From assembly GCA_946536315.1 (NCBI GenBank), contig CAMNEH010000002.1, positions 1 to 64,000 of the forward strand: a DNA stretch of 64,000 nt, read 5' to 3'. Each line of letters begins with the position of its first letter. Position 1 is the stretch's first letter. The DNA comes from an uncultured Clostridia bacterium (GTDB lineage: Bacteria > Bacillota > Clostridia > Christensenellales > Aristaeellaceae). The notes under the pieces are model-generated. The model saw only the letters and a list, made by a program, of their open reading frames with translations. It made no database searches and was not told the DNA's origin. Position numbers and translations under genes: made by a program. Positions 1-10,352 of this stretch are shown here, piece by piece.

Positions 1-2
1 CC

Positions 3-3000
3 ACTGCTTTTGCCGGAAAAACATCAGTTGAGAAGGTCACTGTCACAGGAGGTACAGTGGCAGAATCTGCGTTTGTAGGCTGCACAGGATTGATTACAGT
101 CAATCTTAACGAGGGCGTGACTGGTATAGGTCGTGACGCTTTTAAAAACTGTACGGAATTGACCAGCCTAAAGATTCCGGACAGTGTCACACAGCTTGAC
201 GGGGGCATGATTCAGGGCTGTACAAAGCTTGAGACTCTGGAAATTGGCTGTGGCATTCCGGAAATGACTTTAGAATATAATGCCAGTTTTACCGGCAGTG
301 GTGGCATGAATGGAAGAAATCCATTCTATATCGGCAGCGGCTCAACTTTGAAAAGAATCATCTTGCACGAAGGAATTACACAAATTGGTTCCAAAGTATT
401 TGGTAACTGTCCATATAAACAAAATACACCTATTGGTCATCCTGAATTGACGTACGTTAATCTTCCCAATTCTCTGCAGTCAATTGGTGAAGACGCGTTT
501 TACGGTGCGCCACTGACGGATGTGAAAGATATCACACTTTCTTACCCGACCACTGCTTTTGCCGGAAAAACATCAGTTGAGAAGGTCACTGTCACAGGAG
601 GTACTGTGGCTCAATCCGCATTTGTCGGCTGTACGGCATTGAAAACTGTTGATCTTAAGGAAGGCGTAACCAGCATAGGTCCTGAAGCGTTCAAAGACTG
701 CACGGAACTGGCCAGCCTCAAGATACCAAACAGTGTCACGCAACTTGGTGCAAATATGATTAAAGGGTGTACGAGCCTGGAAACTTTGAATATTGGTTGT
801 GGTATACCGGAATTGGCTTTAAAATCCAACAGCCATTTTACCTCAATTAATGCAAGCAACACAAACCCATTTTATATCGGCAGTGGCTCAAGTCTGCATT
901 ACATTATCCTGCAAGAGGGGATCACCAGGCTCGGACCGGAAATCATCGCCAACGGTCAATACTATCATTCTTCACATTCGGGGTATTCAGAATTGACGCA
1001 TGTCGATTTCCCTAAGTCCCTGAAGTCGATAGAAACAGACGCATTTTATGGAGCGCCCATCGCGACAGTTAAACTGCCCGATGGAATTACCAGTATCTCA
1101 GACAGTGCTTTCAGTAACTTCCTACAGGTGATTTACTCACTTGCTTACAGTTCGGTCATCGATGCATACGCATCCGGAAGAAATATTCCATATGTATTCG
1201 GAGATAAATCAAACTATCCCCGGTATCAGCTTACCCGTGTCGTACCCAGCCGGGGAAGTGGTGAGCGCGCCATCCAATACGAAGAAGGCAGCTTACATAT
1301 TACGCGCGGTACGGAAGGCGAAACCGCGGAACTTTCGGAAGATTTTATAATTCTCTCATCTGAAGAAGTCATTTACACCGATGCTGTCATCACGGAGGAT
1401 CCACCGGTAGCGGCCGGATATGCCTTCTACGGCTGGTTCACCGATCCTGAATTCAAGCATCCTTGGACTATGCTACTCATGCCCGCCGCAGATATCACGC
1501 TGTACGCACGCGTTGAACCTCTGTTGCATATCCGATATGCCGTTAATCTGGATACTGTCGGGACAGCAGATGAAACGCTTCCCGCGGGTTTTGCGCTTTA
1601 CAGGGAAGAGCGAATACGGGAATATGAGGCGATTCCTATCGTGCCTGATCCATTCATTGATGGCTATGCGTTTGTCGGTTGGTATATGGACACAGCGTTT
1701 ACTCTTGATTTTATCACTTCTACTGCTGATACAGGCGACATCACTATCTTTGGCAGGATGCACAAGGTCTCTGCCGGTGCGACGTATCGTCTGGTTGACG
1801 GAACATATGCGCTATCAGGGTATCACCGTGAAGAGGACGAAGGTGATACAGTCTATATTCCGGCCTGGTACAATGGCTTGCCGGTAACAGCTGTCAATGC
1901 GGATGCTTTTTCAGGCGGGGGAATCCGCGAGGTTTACCTTCCAGACTCCATTGAGCAAGTAGACGTTCATGCCTTTGATTATTCGGATGTCAGAATGATT
2001 TCCGTCAGCAAGGCAAACACAGTCTATTCGACACAAAATGGCGTCCTTTACAGCAAAGACAAAACAAAGCTGCTGCGCTATCCGCCTAAAAAGACCAGTA
2101 TTACTTTTACAGTTCCGGCATCTGTGACCGGAATTGGAGCTTATGCTTTTAATGGAAATACCAGGCTCGCCTCAATCGTTTTCCCAGAAGATCTCGCTGA
2201 AATTGGTACGTATGCATTTAACGGCTGCACCGGCCTGACATCCATTACACTTCCTGATTCTGTCTCTGTTTTAAGAGACGGCGCGTTTTCAGGGTGCAGC
2301 AATCTGGTTTCCTTCACGGCTTATGGCTTGACCGTTATAGAAGGATATAAGAATTCGGTTTCGTATGAAGAAGAGGGCCATACTGCAATTGAAGGAGGGG
2401 ATAATGATACTATCCCGAGAAACCAGAATATGATGGTATATGGCCCAATCGGAACCGGTGTCCTGAGAAACTGGTTCTCCTTCAAAATCAATGGAGTCAG
2501 CTATACGGCAAATTACAACCATTATTCTGTAAATCTGTACGTGGACGGAAAACTGCAAAGAACGGTTGCGGGTGAGGCTGGAATGCCGCTAAGCACCATT
2601 TTGCTTGATTCAGATGAGAATGATAACATGATTGCTGACTGGTATAGAGACGATGGTTTTCAGGAAATCTGGAATATCGAAACAGATCTGATGCCTGCGA
2701 CAACATTGAATCTATATACTTCCCTGATACCGGTGTATACCTGTGAAGAAATCACAGTCACGATTAACGGGCAGGAAATCAGCGGTATTGCGTTGACTGG
2801 CTATAACGGCAAAGCCTCAGGACTAACCATACCGAAGATGTTTCAGAATCATCCGGTCATTGCCATTGCCGACAGTTTCCTGTCAGGAAGCTGTACCGTG
2901 ACATCTTTAACGATTGGCGATCATGTTCTCAGTATTAATGAAAACGCGATGAGTGCCTTTACGGGTGTGATTATCTGTGATGCCGGAAGCCCTGCGGAAA

Positions 3001-5192
3001 GCTGGGCGGCAGAACGCGGATTGCAGGTTCGTGAGAGGGAGTATACCGTTACCTACAGTATTGAGTATGTGAATATTGCTGCCACCAAAGGCGCGCGAGG
3101 GACAGCGTTCTTCCTGCCGACGCCGCAGCTTGGTTCCTATACATTCGGCGGCTGGTTTACTGATTCTGAATGCACTGTTCCGGCCGTAGTGGATGACAAC
3201 GGTATGTATGTTATTGACGGAAATGATATCATCCTATACGGCTTATGGAATAACATAGAGACCGTTGACTTTGTGTATGAAATCGTCGGTGGCAGTATTA
3301 TCATTACAGGTTATACCGGCAATGCGCGGGATATAGTGATCCCGCAAACTATAGCAAGTCTTCCTGTGACTGCCATTGGCGACGATGCGTTTATGGGCGG
3401 CGAGATGCGCAGCATCGATCTGGGCAGTATAACTGAGCTGGGCGATAATGCGTTTGCAAATTGCGATTATCTTGTGTCGGTCGCTATACCCGATTCGGTC
3501 ACAAGTATTGGAACAGCCACGTTTGCAGACTGTGATTTGCTAAAATCGTGCATTCTGGGTGCCGGTGTTAGTAGCATGGATCCAACCTGGTTTGACGGGT
3601 GTGGGTTGTTTAAAAACGTAACAGTCTCAGATGCAAGTAATACCTTCAGCAGTATCGACGGTGTTGTATACAGCAAAGACGGTAATGTACTGGTGTTTTA
3701 TCCGTGCGGCAGAACCGCCGAAACCTTCGTGACTCCAAATGGTGTGACAGCCATTGGACAAAATGCTTTCCAAAGCCAGGATTACATGAAACAGATTGTG
3801 CTCCCTGATACCGTTACTGCTGTTCGGGATTATGCTTTCTGCGGTTGTAGTAACCTGATGTCCGTTTCTGCTCCTGGCCTCACCGATATCGGAAGCCACG
3901 CATTCTTTGGCTGCAGCAGTTTGATTACTGCAGATTTCGGAGCAGCCTTGAACCATATCGGAAGATTTGCGTTCGTCGGCTGTTCGTCCCTGAGCAGTAT
4001 TTATATACCAGAAAGCATGGTATTGAATCAGGACGAGGTTTACTTTGATTCGTCCAGCCTTACAATCACTGGCACATATGGCAGCAGTGCTTATGAGTAC
4101 GCTTCTAAGCATGGCATCGCGTTTTATGACCCTGATGCTACTAATGTTACATCTGTTTCTCTTGATCAGGACAGTTTAACATTGCTGCGCGGAGAAATCA
4201 CGCAGCTGAGGGCAATCGTTGATCCTGCTGATGCGCTTATTGGGCAGGAACTGACCTGGTATTCGGAGGATGAGAAGATCGCATATGTGGATCAGAATGG
4301 CACTGTTTGCGCCTTGGGCGGCGGTAGCACGAGAATTAGTGTATTCACTTCGAACGGTTTGTCAGCTTCCTGTGATGTCAATGTAGAGGTTCATGTCACT
4401 TGTATCATGATAACTCCTGACGAATTGCATGTAACCATTGGCAGTGTATACCAACTGGAGCCCGTTATTCTGCCTGCGTCTGCCACAGATAAGTCAATCA
4501 TCTGGACTTCCAGCGACGAAAGCGTAGCCACTGTGGAAAGCGGTCTTATCGTAGCTATTTCTGAAGGGACTGCAGTAATCTCAGCGCAAACTCATAATGG
4601 TTTAACGGCAACAGTAACGGTCCTGGTATTTATACCTGTAGAATCGATTGTTATTACCGGAACAAGCGGAAAACTGTGGCCAATAGAACCTATGAACTCG
4701 TTGCAACTCACTGCCTCCATACTACCTGATAACGCTACTGACAAAACGCTGACGTGGACTAGCAGTGATCCAGCTGTTGCCTCGGTCGATCAAAGTGGTA
4801 AGGTGACAGCACTGGCAGAAGGAAACGTAGAAATCACCGTAACAGCTAATGACCCGATGCAGGTATTCGCCACCTATATGATTCTGGTAGGCAGCGATAC
4901 TTTGTCAAAGATGACCTTACCTGCATCTTTGTTGACCATCGAAGAGGAAGCATTTTTCGGTATCGACAGTGTACAGTTTGTAAAGCTAGGCGAACATACA
5001 ACTACAATAGGCTCAAAAGCCTTTGCTGAAATGAATGGTTTATTGGTCATTAGTATACCTGAATCCGTTTCAGAATTGGCGAATAATGCTTTTGATGGCA
5101 GTACGCCAGTTCTGTTGTGCAAACCGGATTCTTATGCCGTTCAATATGCAATAATAAACGGAATGCCTTACATTCTTGTAGAAGACAGGTAA
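3..5192 (+). CDS. BspA-type leucine-rich repeat surface protein with InlB-B-like (YGWFTD) and three C-terminal Ig-like (Big_2) domains; 5' partial
   Basis: Frame is open upstream of the called start (57) to base 3. Repeated 'I..GAF..C..L..V.LP.SV..IG..AF' LRR_5 units, 'AGYAFYGWFTDPEF' and 'YTFGGWFTDSECT' motifs, and Big_2 motifs such as 'LTWTSSDPAVASVDQSGKVTALAEG'. No LPXTG at the C-terminus. Confidence 0.9.
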   Translation, partial: TAFAGKTSVEKVTVTGGTVAESAFVGCTGLITVNLNEGVTGIGRDAFKNCTELTSLKIPDSVTQLDGGMIQGCTKLETLEIGCGIPEMTLEYNASFTGSGGMNGRNPFYIGSGSTLKRIILHEGITQIGSKVFGNCPYKQNTPIGHPELTYVNLPNSLQSIGEDAFYGAPLTDVKDITLSYPTTAFAGKTSVEKVTVTGGTVAQSAFVGCTALKTVDLKEGVTSIGPEAFKDCTELASLKIPNSVTQLGANMIKGCTSLETLNIGCGIPELALKSNSHFTSINASNTNPFYIGSGSSLHYIILQEGITRLGPEIIANGQYYHSSHSGYSELTHVDFPKSLKSIETDAFYGAPIATVKLPDGITSISDSAFSNFLQVIYSLAYSSVIDAYASGRNIPYVFGDKSNYPRYQLTRVVPSRGSGERAIQYEEGSLHITRGTEGETAELSEDFIILSSEEVIYTDAVITEDPPVAAGYAFYGWFTDPEFKHPWTMLLMPAADITLYARVEPLLHIRYAVNLDTVGTADETLPAGFALYREERIREYEAIPIVPDPFIDGYAFVGWYMDTAFTLDFITSTADTGDITIFGRMHKVSAGATYRLVDGTYALSGYHREEDEGDTVYIPAWYNGLPVTAVNADAFSGGGIREVYLPDSIEQVDVHAFDYSDVRMISVSKANTVYSTQNGVLYSKDKTKLLRYPPKKTSITFTVPASVTGIGAYAFNGNTRLASIVFPEDLAEIGTYAFNGCTGLTSITLPDSVSVLRDGAFSGCSNLVSFTAYGLTVIEGYKNSVSYEEEGHTAIEGGDNDTIPRNQNMMVYGPIGTGVLRNWFSFKINGVSYTANYNHYSVNLYVDGKLQRTVAGEAGMPLSTILLDSDENDNMIADWYRDDGFQEIWNIETDLMPATTLNLYTSLIPVYTCEEITVTINGQEISGIALTGYNGKASGLTIPKMFQNHPVIAIADSFLSGSCTVTSLTIGDHVLSINENAMSAFTGVIICDAGSPAESWAAERGLQVREREYTVTYSIEYVNIAATKGARGTAFFLPTPQLGSYTFGGWFTDSECTVPAVVDDNGMYVIDGNDIILYGLWNNIETVDFVYEIVGGSIIITGYTGNARDIVIPQTIASLPVTAIGDDAFMGGEMRSIDLGSITELGDNAFANCDYLVSVAIPDSVTSIGTATFADCDLLKSCILGAGVSSMDPTWFDGCGLFKNVTVSDASNTFSSIDGVVYSKDGNVLVFYPCGRTAETFVTPNGVTAIGQNAFQSQDYMKQIVLPDTVTAVRDYAFCGCSNLMSVSAPGLTDIGSHAFFGCSSLITADFGAALNHIGRFAFVGCSSLSSIYIPESMVLNQDEVYFDSSSLTITGTYGSSAYEYASKHGIAFYDPDATNVTSVSLDQDSLTLLRGEITQLRAIVDPADALIGQELTWYSEDEKIAYVDQNGTVCALGGGSTRISVFTSNGLSASCDVNVEVHVTCIMITPDELHVTIGSVYQLEPVILPASATDKSIIWTSSDESVATVESGLIVAISEGTAVISAQTHNGLTATVTVLVFIPVESIVITGTSGKLWPIEPMNSLQLTASILPDNATDKTLTWTSSDPAVASVDQSGKVTALAEGNVEITVTANDPMQVFATYMILVGSDTLSKMTLPASLLTIEEEAFFGIDSVQFVKLGEHTTTIGSKAFAEMNGLLVISIPESVSELANNAFDGSTPVLLCKPDSYAVQYAIINGMPYILVEDR

Positions 5193-5301
5193 CGATTGGT
5201 GTTTAAGGGAACACTGATTTAATCAACATTTCCGGTAGTAAATCAACCCCGTTTTGGCATATAAAGCGTCGTGAAAACAACAGAATAAAGGGGTTGAGAA
5301 C

Positions 5302-5562
5302 ATGAATCAGATGACCTTCAGCGACATGGAATACAGTGAACGGAAGTGTGTCACTCATAAGGAGTAGCTCCTTCGGGAAAGGAACGAGATCATTCCGTGG
5401 GCTGACTGGGTCAACAAGATTGTGCCATACTATCCCACCGGGAAGTGCGTCCGTCCGCTGCGCGGGATCGAAGTTATGCTCCGGATGTGCTTGTTTCAGA
5501 TCTGGTTCAACCTGTCTGACGAGGGTCTTGAGGACGCGATCTACGTAACCGCTCAATAATCC
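5302..5562 (+). pseudogene. Truncated IS5-like (DUF772) transposase remnant
   Basis: Reads MNQMTFSDMEYSERKCVTHKE*LLRERNEIIPWADWVNKIVPYYPTGKCVRPLRGIEVMLRMCLFQIWFNLSDEGLEDAIYVTAQ*, which resembles an IS5-family transposase N-terminus. It has an in-frame stop and no catalytic C-terminal half. Confidence 0.75.
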
Positions 5563-5651
5563 GTACCTCCCCAAAGACCCAAGAAGAAATCAATGATAGT
5601 CGTTCATGAACACAGCAATCAGCGTGAAGCAGTCGATCAGCCCGGCGGCTG

Positions 5652-5903
<252 letters not shown>

Positions 5904-6027
5904 TCATTCTCGCTGATCTGTGCTATGCTTGTCATGGCAAAAGCCTCCTTGGTAGAATGCTGTGGTCGGCAGTCATCGCCCGATGCACAAAAAATACAAT
6001 TCATTGGCCCTACGCAGCAAAAGAAGC

Positions 6028-6083
6028 TTGACAGTTGTGCATGAATGATGTATATTATGCATCAAGCTTGCATATTATGCGAG
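6028..6083 (+). promoter_or_regulatory. argC promoter with two ARG-box-like operators
   Basis: TTGACA (6028-6033), 17 bp, TATATT (6051-6056). Imperfect palindromes GATGTATATTATGCATC (6047-6063) and CTTGCATATTATGCGAG (6067-6083) have centres 20 bp apart and overlap the -10. Confidence 0.75.
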
Positions 6084-6108
6084 TGAACAGAGAAGGGCGG
6101 TCATCGGG

Positions 6109-7050
6109 ATGAAACAGGTATTTGTGGACGGCAGCGCCGGTACGACCGGTCTGCAGATCATGGAGCGGCTTCGGCGGCGATCGGATATCCGCCTGCTGAC
6201 ACTGCCGGAAGAGCGACGCAAGGACGAAGCGAGCCGCAGGGAGATCATGAACGATGCGGACCTGGTGATCCTGTGCCTGCCGGACGCAGCCGCCAGGGAA
6301 GCCGCCGCGATGATCCGCGATCCTGACACGCGCGTGATCGACGCGTCCACGGCGCACCGCGTGCATCCGGACTGGGCCTACGGTTTTCCGGAGCTCACCG
6401 GCCAGAGGGACCAAATCCGCGCCGCCCGTCGCGTCGCGAATCCCGGCTGTCACGCCAGCGGCCTGATCGCGCTGGTCCGGCCGCTGGTCGAGCAGGGACT
6501 GCTGTCACCCGATACGCAGATCAGCTGCTTTTCGCTGACGGGATATACCGGCGGGGGCAAGCAGATGATCGCCGGGTACGAATCGGCCGACCGCCCGTCC
6601 CTGCTGGACGCGCCGCGGATGTACGGGCTCAGCCAGCAGCACAAGCACCTGCCGGAGATGACGCAGGTCAGCGGGCTGCGCGTTTCCCCCATTTTCTGTC
6701 CGGTCGTCGCGCCGTTTGACCGCGGCATGGAGGTGGTCGTACCGCTGTTCGCGGACGGGCGGCTGACCCGGACCGCCGTGACAGACTGCCTGCGCGGCTA
6801 CTATACCGGGGGCACTGTCCGATTTGTGGACGGGGACAGCGAGGACGGCTTTCTTTCCGCCAACGCGCTGCGGGGCACGGACATCATGCAGCTGACCGTC
6901 GCTGGCAACGAAGAACGTCTGCTGCTCGTGGCGAGGTTTGATAATCTGGGCAAGGGTGCCTGCGGCGCGGCGATTCAGAACATGAATCTCATGCTCGGGG
7001 TTGACGAATATACAGGACTGGTACTGAGTAAGGAGGTATCCTCATGCTGA
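6109..7050 (+). CDS. argC: N-acetyl-gamma-glutamyl-phosphate reductase
   Basis: 'VDGSAGTTGLQIMERL', 'NPGCHASGLIAL' active-site Cys region; first gene of an argCJBD order. Confidence 0.95.
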   Translation: MKQVFVDGSAGTTGLQIMERLRRRSDIRLLTLPEERRKDEASRREIMNDADLVILCLPDAAAREAAAMIRDPDTRVIDASTAHRVHPDWAYGFPELTGQRDQIRAARRVANPGCHASGLIALVRPLVEQGLLSPDTQISCFSLTGYTGGGKQMIAGYESADRPSLLDAPRMYGLSQQHKHLPEMTQVSGLRVSPIFCPVVAPFDRGMEVVVPLFADGRLTRTAVTDCLRGYYTGGTVRFVDGDSEDGFLSANALRGTDIMQLTVAGNEERLLLVARFDNLGKGACGAAIQNMNLMLGVDEYTGLVLSKEVSSC

Positions 7051-8261
7051 AAACGATCGGCGGCGGCGTCTGCGCCGCAAAGGGCTTCAGCGCCAACGGC
7101 ATCCACTGCGGCATCCGCAAAAACAGGCTGAAACGGGACCTGACGATGGTTTTCAGCAGCGAGCGCGCAGCCTGCGCCGCGGTATACACCACCAATCTGG
7201 TGCAGGGCGCGCCGCTGAAGGTGACCAGGGCGCACCTGGCGGACGGTTATGCGCAGGCGGTGATCTGCAACAGCGGCAACGCCAACACCTGCAACGCGGA
7301 CGGCATTCAGATCGCCGAGAAAATGTCCGCCCTCGCCGCGGAAGCGCTGGGCATCAGGACGGAGGATGTGGTCGTCGCCTCCACCGGCGTCATCGGCGAG
7401 CCGTTGGACCTGACACCGATCGCCGCAGGCATTCCTGACCTGGCCGCCGGACTGACGGCGGACGGCAACGTGCGCGCCGCCGAAGGCATCATGACCACGG
7501 ACACCATCGTCAAGGAAGCCGCCGTGACCTTCGACATCGACGGGCATACCTGCCGCCTGGGCGGCATCGCCAAGGGCAGCGGCATGATCCACCCGAACAT
7601 GGCGACGATGCTCGTGTTCATCACCACCGACGTGAATATTTCGCCGGAAATGCTGCAAAAGGCGCTGTCCAGCGACGTGCGCGGCACCTTCAACATGGTC
7701 AGCGTGGACGGAGACACGTCCACCAACGACATGGTCACGGTGCTCGCCAACGGCCTGGCCGGCAACGCCCGGATCGAGGCGGAGGGCGAGGCGTTTGCCG
7801 CGTTCATGCGCGCGCTGAATACCGTCACCGTCGCGCTCTGCCGCATGATCGCCGGCGACGGCGAGGGCGCGACCCGACTGCTGGAGTGCCGCGTATCCGG
7901 CGCGCCCGATCTCGCCACGGCGCGGACGGTGGCCAAGAGCGTCATCTGCTCCAGCCTGCTGAAGGCGGCCATGTTCGGCGCCGACGCCAACTGGGGACGC
8001 GTGCTCTGCGCCATCGGCTACAGCGGGGCGCAGGTGGACGTGGACCGCGTCGACGTGAGCTTTGAGAGCGCGGCGGGCACGATCAGCGTATGCCGCGCGG
8101 GCAGCGGCGTCCCGTTCTCCGAGGAGCTGGCCAAGGCCATCCTCAGCGAGAAGGAAATCGGCATCCTGGTCGGCCTGAACGCCGGCGACGCTGTCGCGAC
8201 GGCCTGGGGCTGCGACCTGACCTACGACTATGTCAAAATCAACGGCGATTACAGGACCTGA
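7044..8261 (+). CDS. argJ: Bifunctional glutamate N-acetyltransferase/amino-acid acetyltransferase ArgJ
   Basis: 'AKGSGMIHPNMATMLVFITTD' autocleavage motif; overlaps argC. Confidence 0.96.
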   Translation: MLKTIGGGVCAAKGFSANGIHCGIRKNRLKRDLTMVFSSERAACAAVYTTNLVQGAPLKVTRAHLADGYAQAVICNSGNANTCNADGIQIAEKMSALAAEALGIRTEDVVVASTGVIGEPLDLTPIAAGIPDLAAGLTADGNVRAAEGIMTTDTIVKEAAVTFDIDGHTCRLGGIAKGSGMIHPNMATMLVFITTDVNISPEMLQKALSSDVRGTFNMVSVDGDTSTNDMVTVLANGLAGNARIEAEGEAFAAFMRALNTVTVALCRMIAGDGEGATRLLECRVSGAPDLATARTVAKSVICSSLLKAAMFGADANWGRVLCAIGYSGAQVDVDRVDVSFESAAGTISVCRAGSGVPFSEELAKAILSEKEIGILVGLNAGDAVATAWGCDLTYDYVKINGDYRT

Positions 8262-8272
8262 GGTGAAACACC

Positions 8273-9142
8273 ATGTCTGAACTGTTGTTTTCCAACGCGC
8301 AGCGGGCGGAGGTGCTCACGCAGGCGCTGCCCTATATCAAGCGGTATGTCGGGCGGATCGTTGTCATCAAGTACGGCGGCAACGCCATGGTCAACGAACA
8401 GCTGAAACAGCAGGTGATGGAGGACATCGTCCTGCTGTGGCTGATCGGCGTGCGCGTGGTGCTGGTGCACGGCGGCGGGCCCGAAATCTCCTCCCGGATG
8501 CAGCGGCTGGGCAAGCAGCCTGAATTCGTAGACGGTCTGCGCGTCACGGACCGCGAGACTGTGGACATCGTCCAGATGGCGCTGGCCGGCAAGGTCAATC
8601 AGTCGCTGGTCAACCTGCTCGGCATGAAGGGCGGGCGCGCGGTCGGCCTGTCCGGCATCGACGGACGGATGATCGCCGCGAAAATGAAGGACGAGCGGCT
8701 GGGCTTCGTCGGCCAGGTCACGCATGTGGACATTCAGCCCATTATGGACCTGCTCGGCAACGGCTACATTCCCGTCGTGTCCACCATCGGCGCGGATGCC
8801 GACGGCAATGTATACAACATCAACGGCGATACCGCGGCCGCTTATATCGCCGGCGCGCTGCAGGCGGAGCGGATGATCCTGATGACGGACGTATGCGGCA
8901 TCCTCCGCGACGTGAACGATCCCAAGTCCCTGATTTCCGAGCTCACGGTCGACGAGACCCGGGCGTTGTACGACAACGGCGTCATCTCCGGCGGCATGAT
9001 CCCCAAGGCGGACTGCTGCCTGACCGCCATCGCGCAGGGCGTGCGCAACGCCGTCATCATGGACGGGCGCGTCCCGCACGCCATATTGATGGAGCTGCTC
9101 ACTGACGAAGGCGCGGGAACGTGGATACGGGGCGGGAACTGA
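8273..9142 (+). CDS. argB: Acetylglutamate kinase
   Basis: 'VVIKYGGNAMVNEQLK', 'VLVHGGGPEIS', 'GGMIPKADCC'. Confidence 0.96.
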   Translation: MSELLFSNAQRAEVLTQALPYIKRYVGRIVVIKYGGNAMVNEQLKQQVMEDIVLLWLIGVRVVLVHGGGPEISSRMQRLGKQPEFVDGLRVTDRETVDIVQMALAGKVNQSLVNLLGMKGGRAVGLSGIDGRMIAAKMKDERLGFVGQVTHVDIQPIMDLLGNGYIPVVSTIGADADGNVYNINGDTAAAYIAGALQAERMILMTDVCGILRDVNDPKSLISELTVDETRALYDNGVISGGMIPKADCCLTAIAQGVRNAVIMDGRVPHAILMELLTDEGAGTWIRGGN

Positions 9143-9176
9143 ATAGTGACCGCCCACGAAAACCAAGGAGGCCAGG

Positions 9177-10349
9177 ATGATGAATGAAATGATGCGGCTG
9201 GATCAGGAGTATATCGCCGGCACTTACAAACGCTTCCCGCTGGAGATCGTCCGCGGGAAGGGCTCGCTGGTCGAGGACGCGGACGGCAACAATTATATCG
9301 ACATGGGCAGCGGCATCGCGGTGACCTCCTTCGGCATCGCGGACGACGCGTGGCAGGCGGCGGTCACCGCCCAGCTGGGCACGCTGCAGCACATGTCCAA
9401 CCTGTACTATACCGACCCGTGCATCCGCCTGGCCAGGCTGCTGTGCGAAAAGACGGGCATGCGCAAGGTGTTTTTCAGCAATTCCGGCGCGGAGGCCAAC
9501 GAGTGCGCCATCAAGGCGGCACGCAAATACGCCGCGCAGAAGCACGGCGCGGATTGCTATACCATCGTCACGCTGAACAACAGCTTCCACGGGCGGACGC
9601 TGACCACCCTCGCGGCGACGGGGCAGGCGCATTACCACGAGCTGTTCTGCCCGCTGACGCCCGGCTTTGCGCACGTGAACGCCGAACAGCCCGGCGAGCT
9701 GGAGGCCCTCGCGGAAACCACAAAAATCGCCGCGGTCATGATCGAATGCGTGCAGGGCGAGGGCGGCGTGGTGCCGCTGTCCGCGGAATACGCGCAGGCG
9801 GTGCAGCGCTTCACCCAGGCGCATGACATTCCCCTGATCGTGGACGAGGTGCAGACGGGCAACGGCCGCTCCGGCGCGCTGTACGCCTACATGCGCTATG
9901 GCCTCTCCCCCGACATCGTCTCGACTGCCAAGGGCCTTGCCGGCGGTCTGCCGCTGGGCGCCACCCTGCTGGGCGAAAAGCTTCAGAACGTGTTCAGTTA
10001 CGGCGACCACGGGTCCACCTTCGGGGGCAACCCGGTCTGCTGCGCCGGCGCGTACAGCATCCTCAGCCGGCTGACCGATGATTTTCTCGCGGAGGTCCGC
10101 GCCAAGGGCGACTTCCTTCAGTCCGCCTTCCGCGGCGCGCCCGGCATCGAGGATGTCAGCGGCCTCGGCCTGATGCTCGGCCTGAAGACCGCGCGTCCCG
10201 CCGCCGACGTCGTGGCGGACTGCATGGCCGAAGGCGTGCTCTGCCTGACCGCGAAGGACAAGGTCCGCCTGCTCCCCGCCCTCAATATCCCCCAGGACCT
10301 GCTCGCCGCCGCCGCGGACGTCATCCGCCGCGTGGCAGCGAAGGCGTGA
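9177..10349 (+). CDS. argD: Acetylornithine aminotransferase
   Basis: Class III aminotransferase motifs 'FFSNSGAEANECAIKAARKYA', 'LIVDEVQTGNGRSG', 'DHGSTFGGNPVCCAGA'; last gene of the arg cluster. Confidence 0.95.
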   Translation: MMNEMMRLDQEYIAGTYKRFPLEIVRGKGSLVEDADGNNYIDMGSGIAVTSFGIADDAWQAAVTAQLGTLQHMSNLYYTDPCIRLARLLCEKTGMRKVFFSNSGAEANECAIKAARKYAAQKHGADCYTIVTLNNSFHGRTLTTLAATGQAHYHELFCPLTPGFAHVNAEQPGELEALAETTKIAAVMIECVQGEGGVVPLSAEYAQAVQRFTQAHDIPLIVDEVQTGNGRSGALYAYMRYGLSPDIVSTAKGLAGGLPLGATLLGEKLQNVFSYGDHGSTFGGNPVCCAGAYSILSRLTDDFLAEVRAKGDFLQSAFRGAPGIEDVSGLGLMLGLKTARPAADVVADCMAEGVLCLTAKDKVRLLPALNIPQDLLAAAADVIRRVAAKA

Positions 10350-10352
10350 GGA

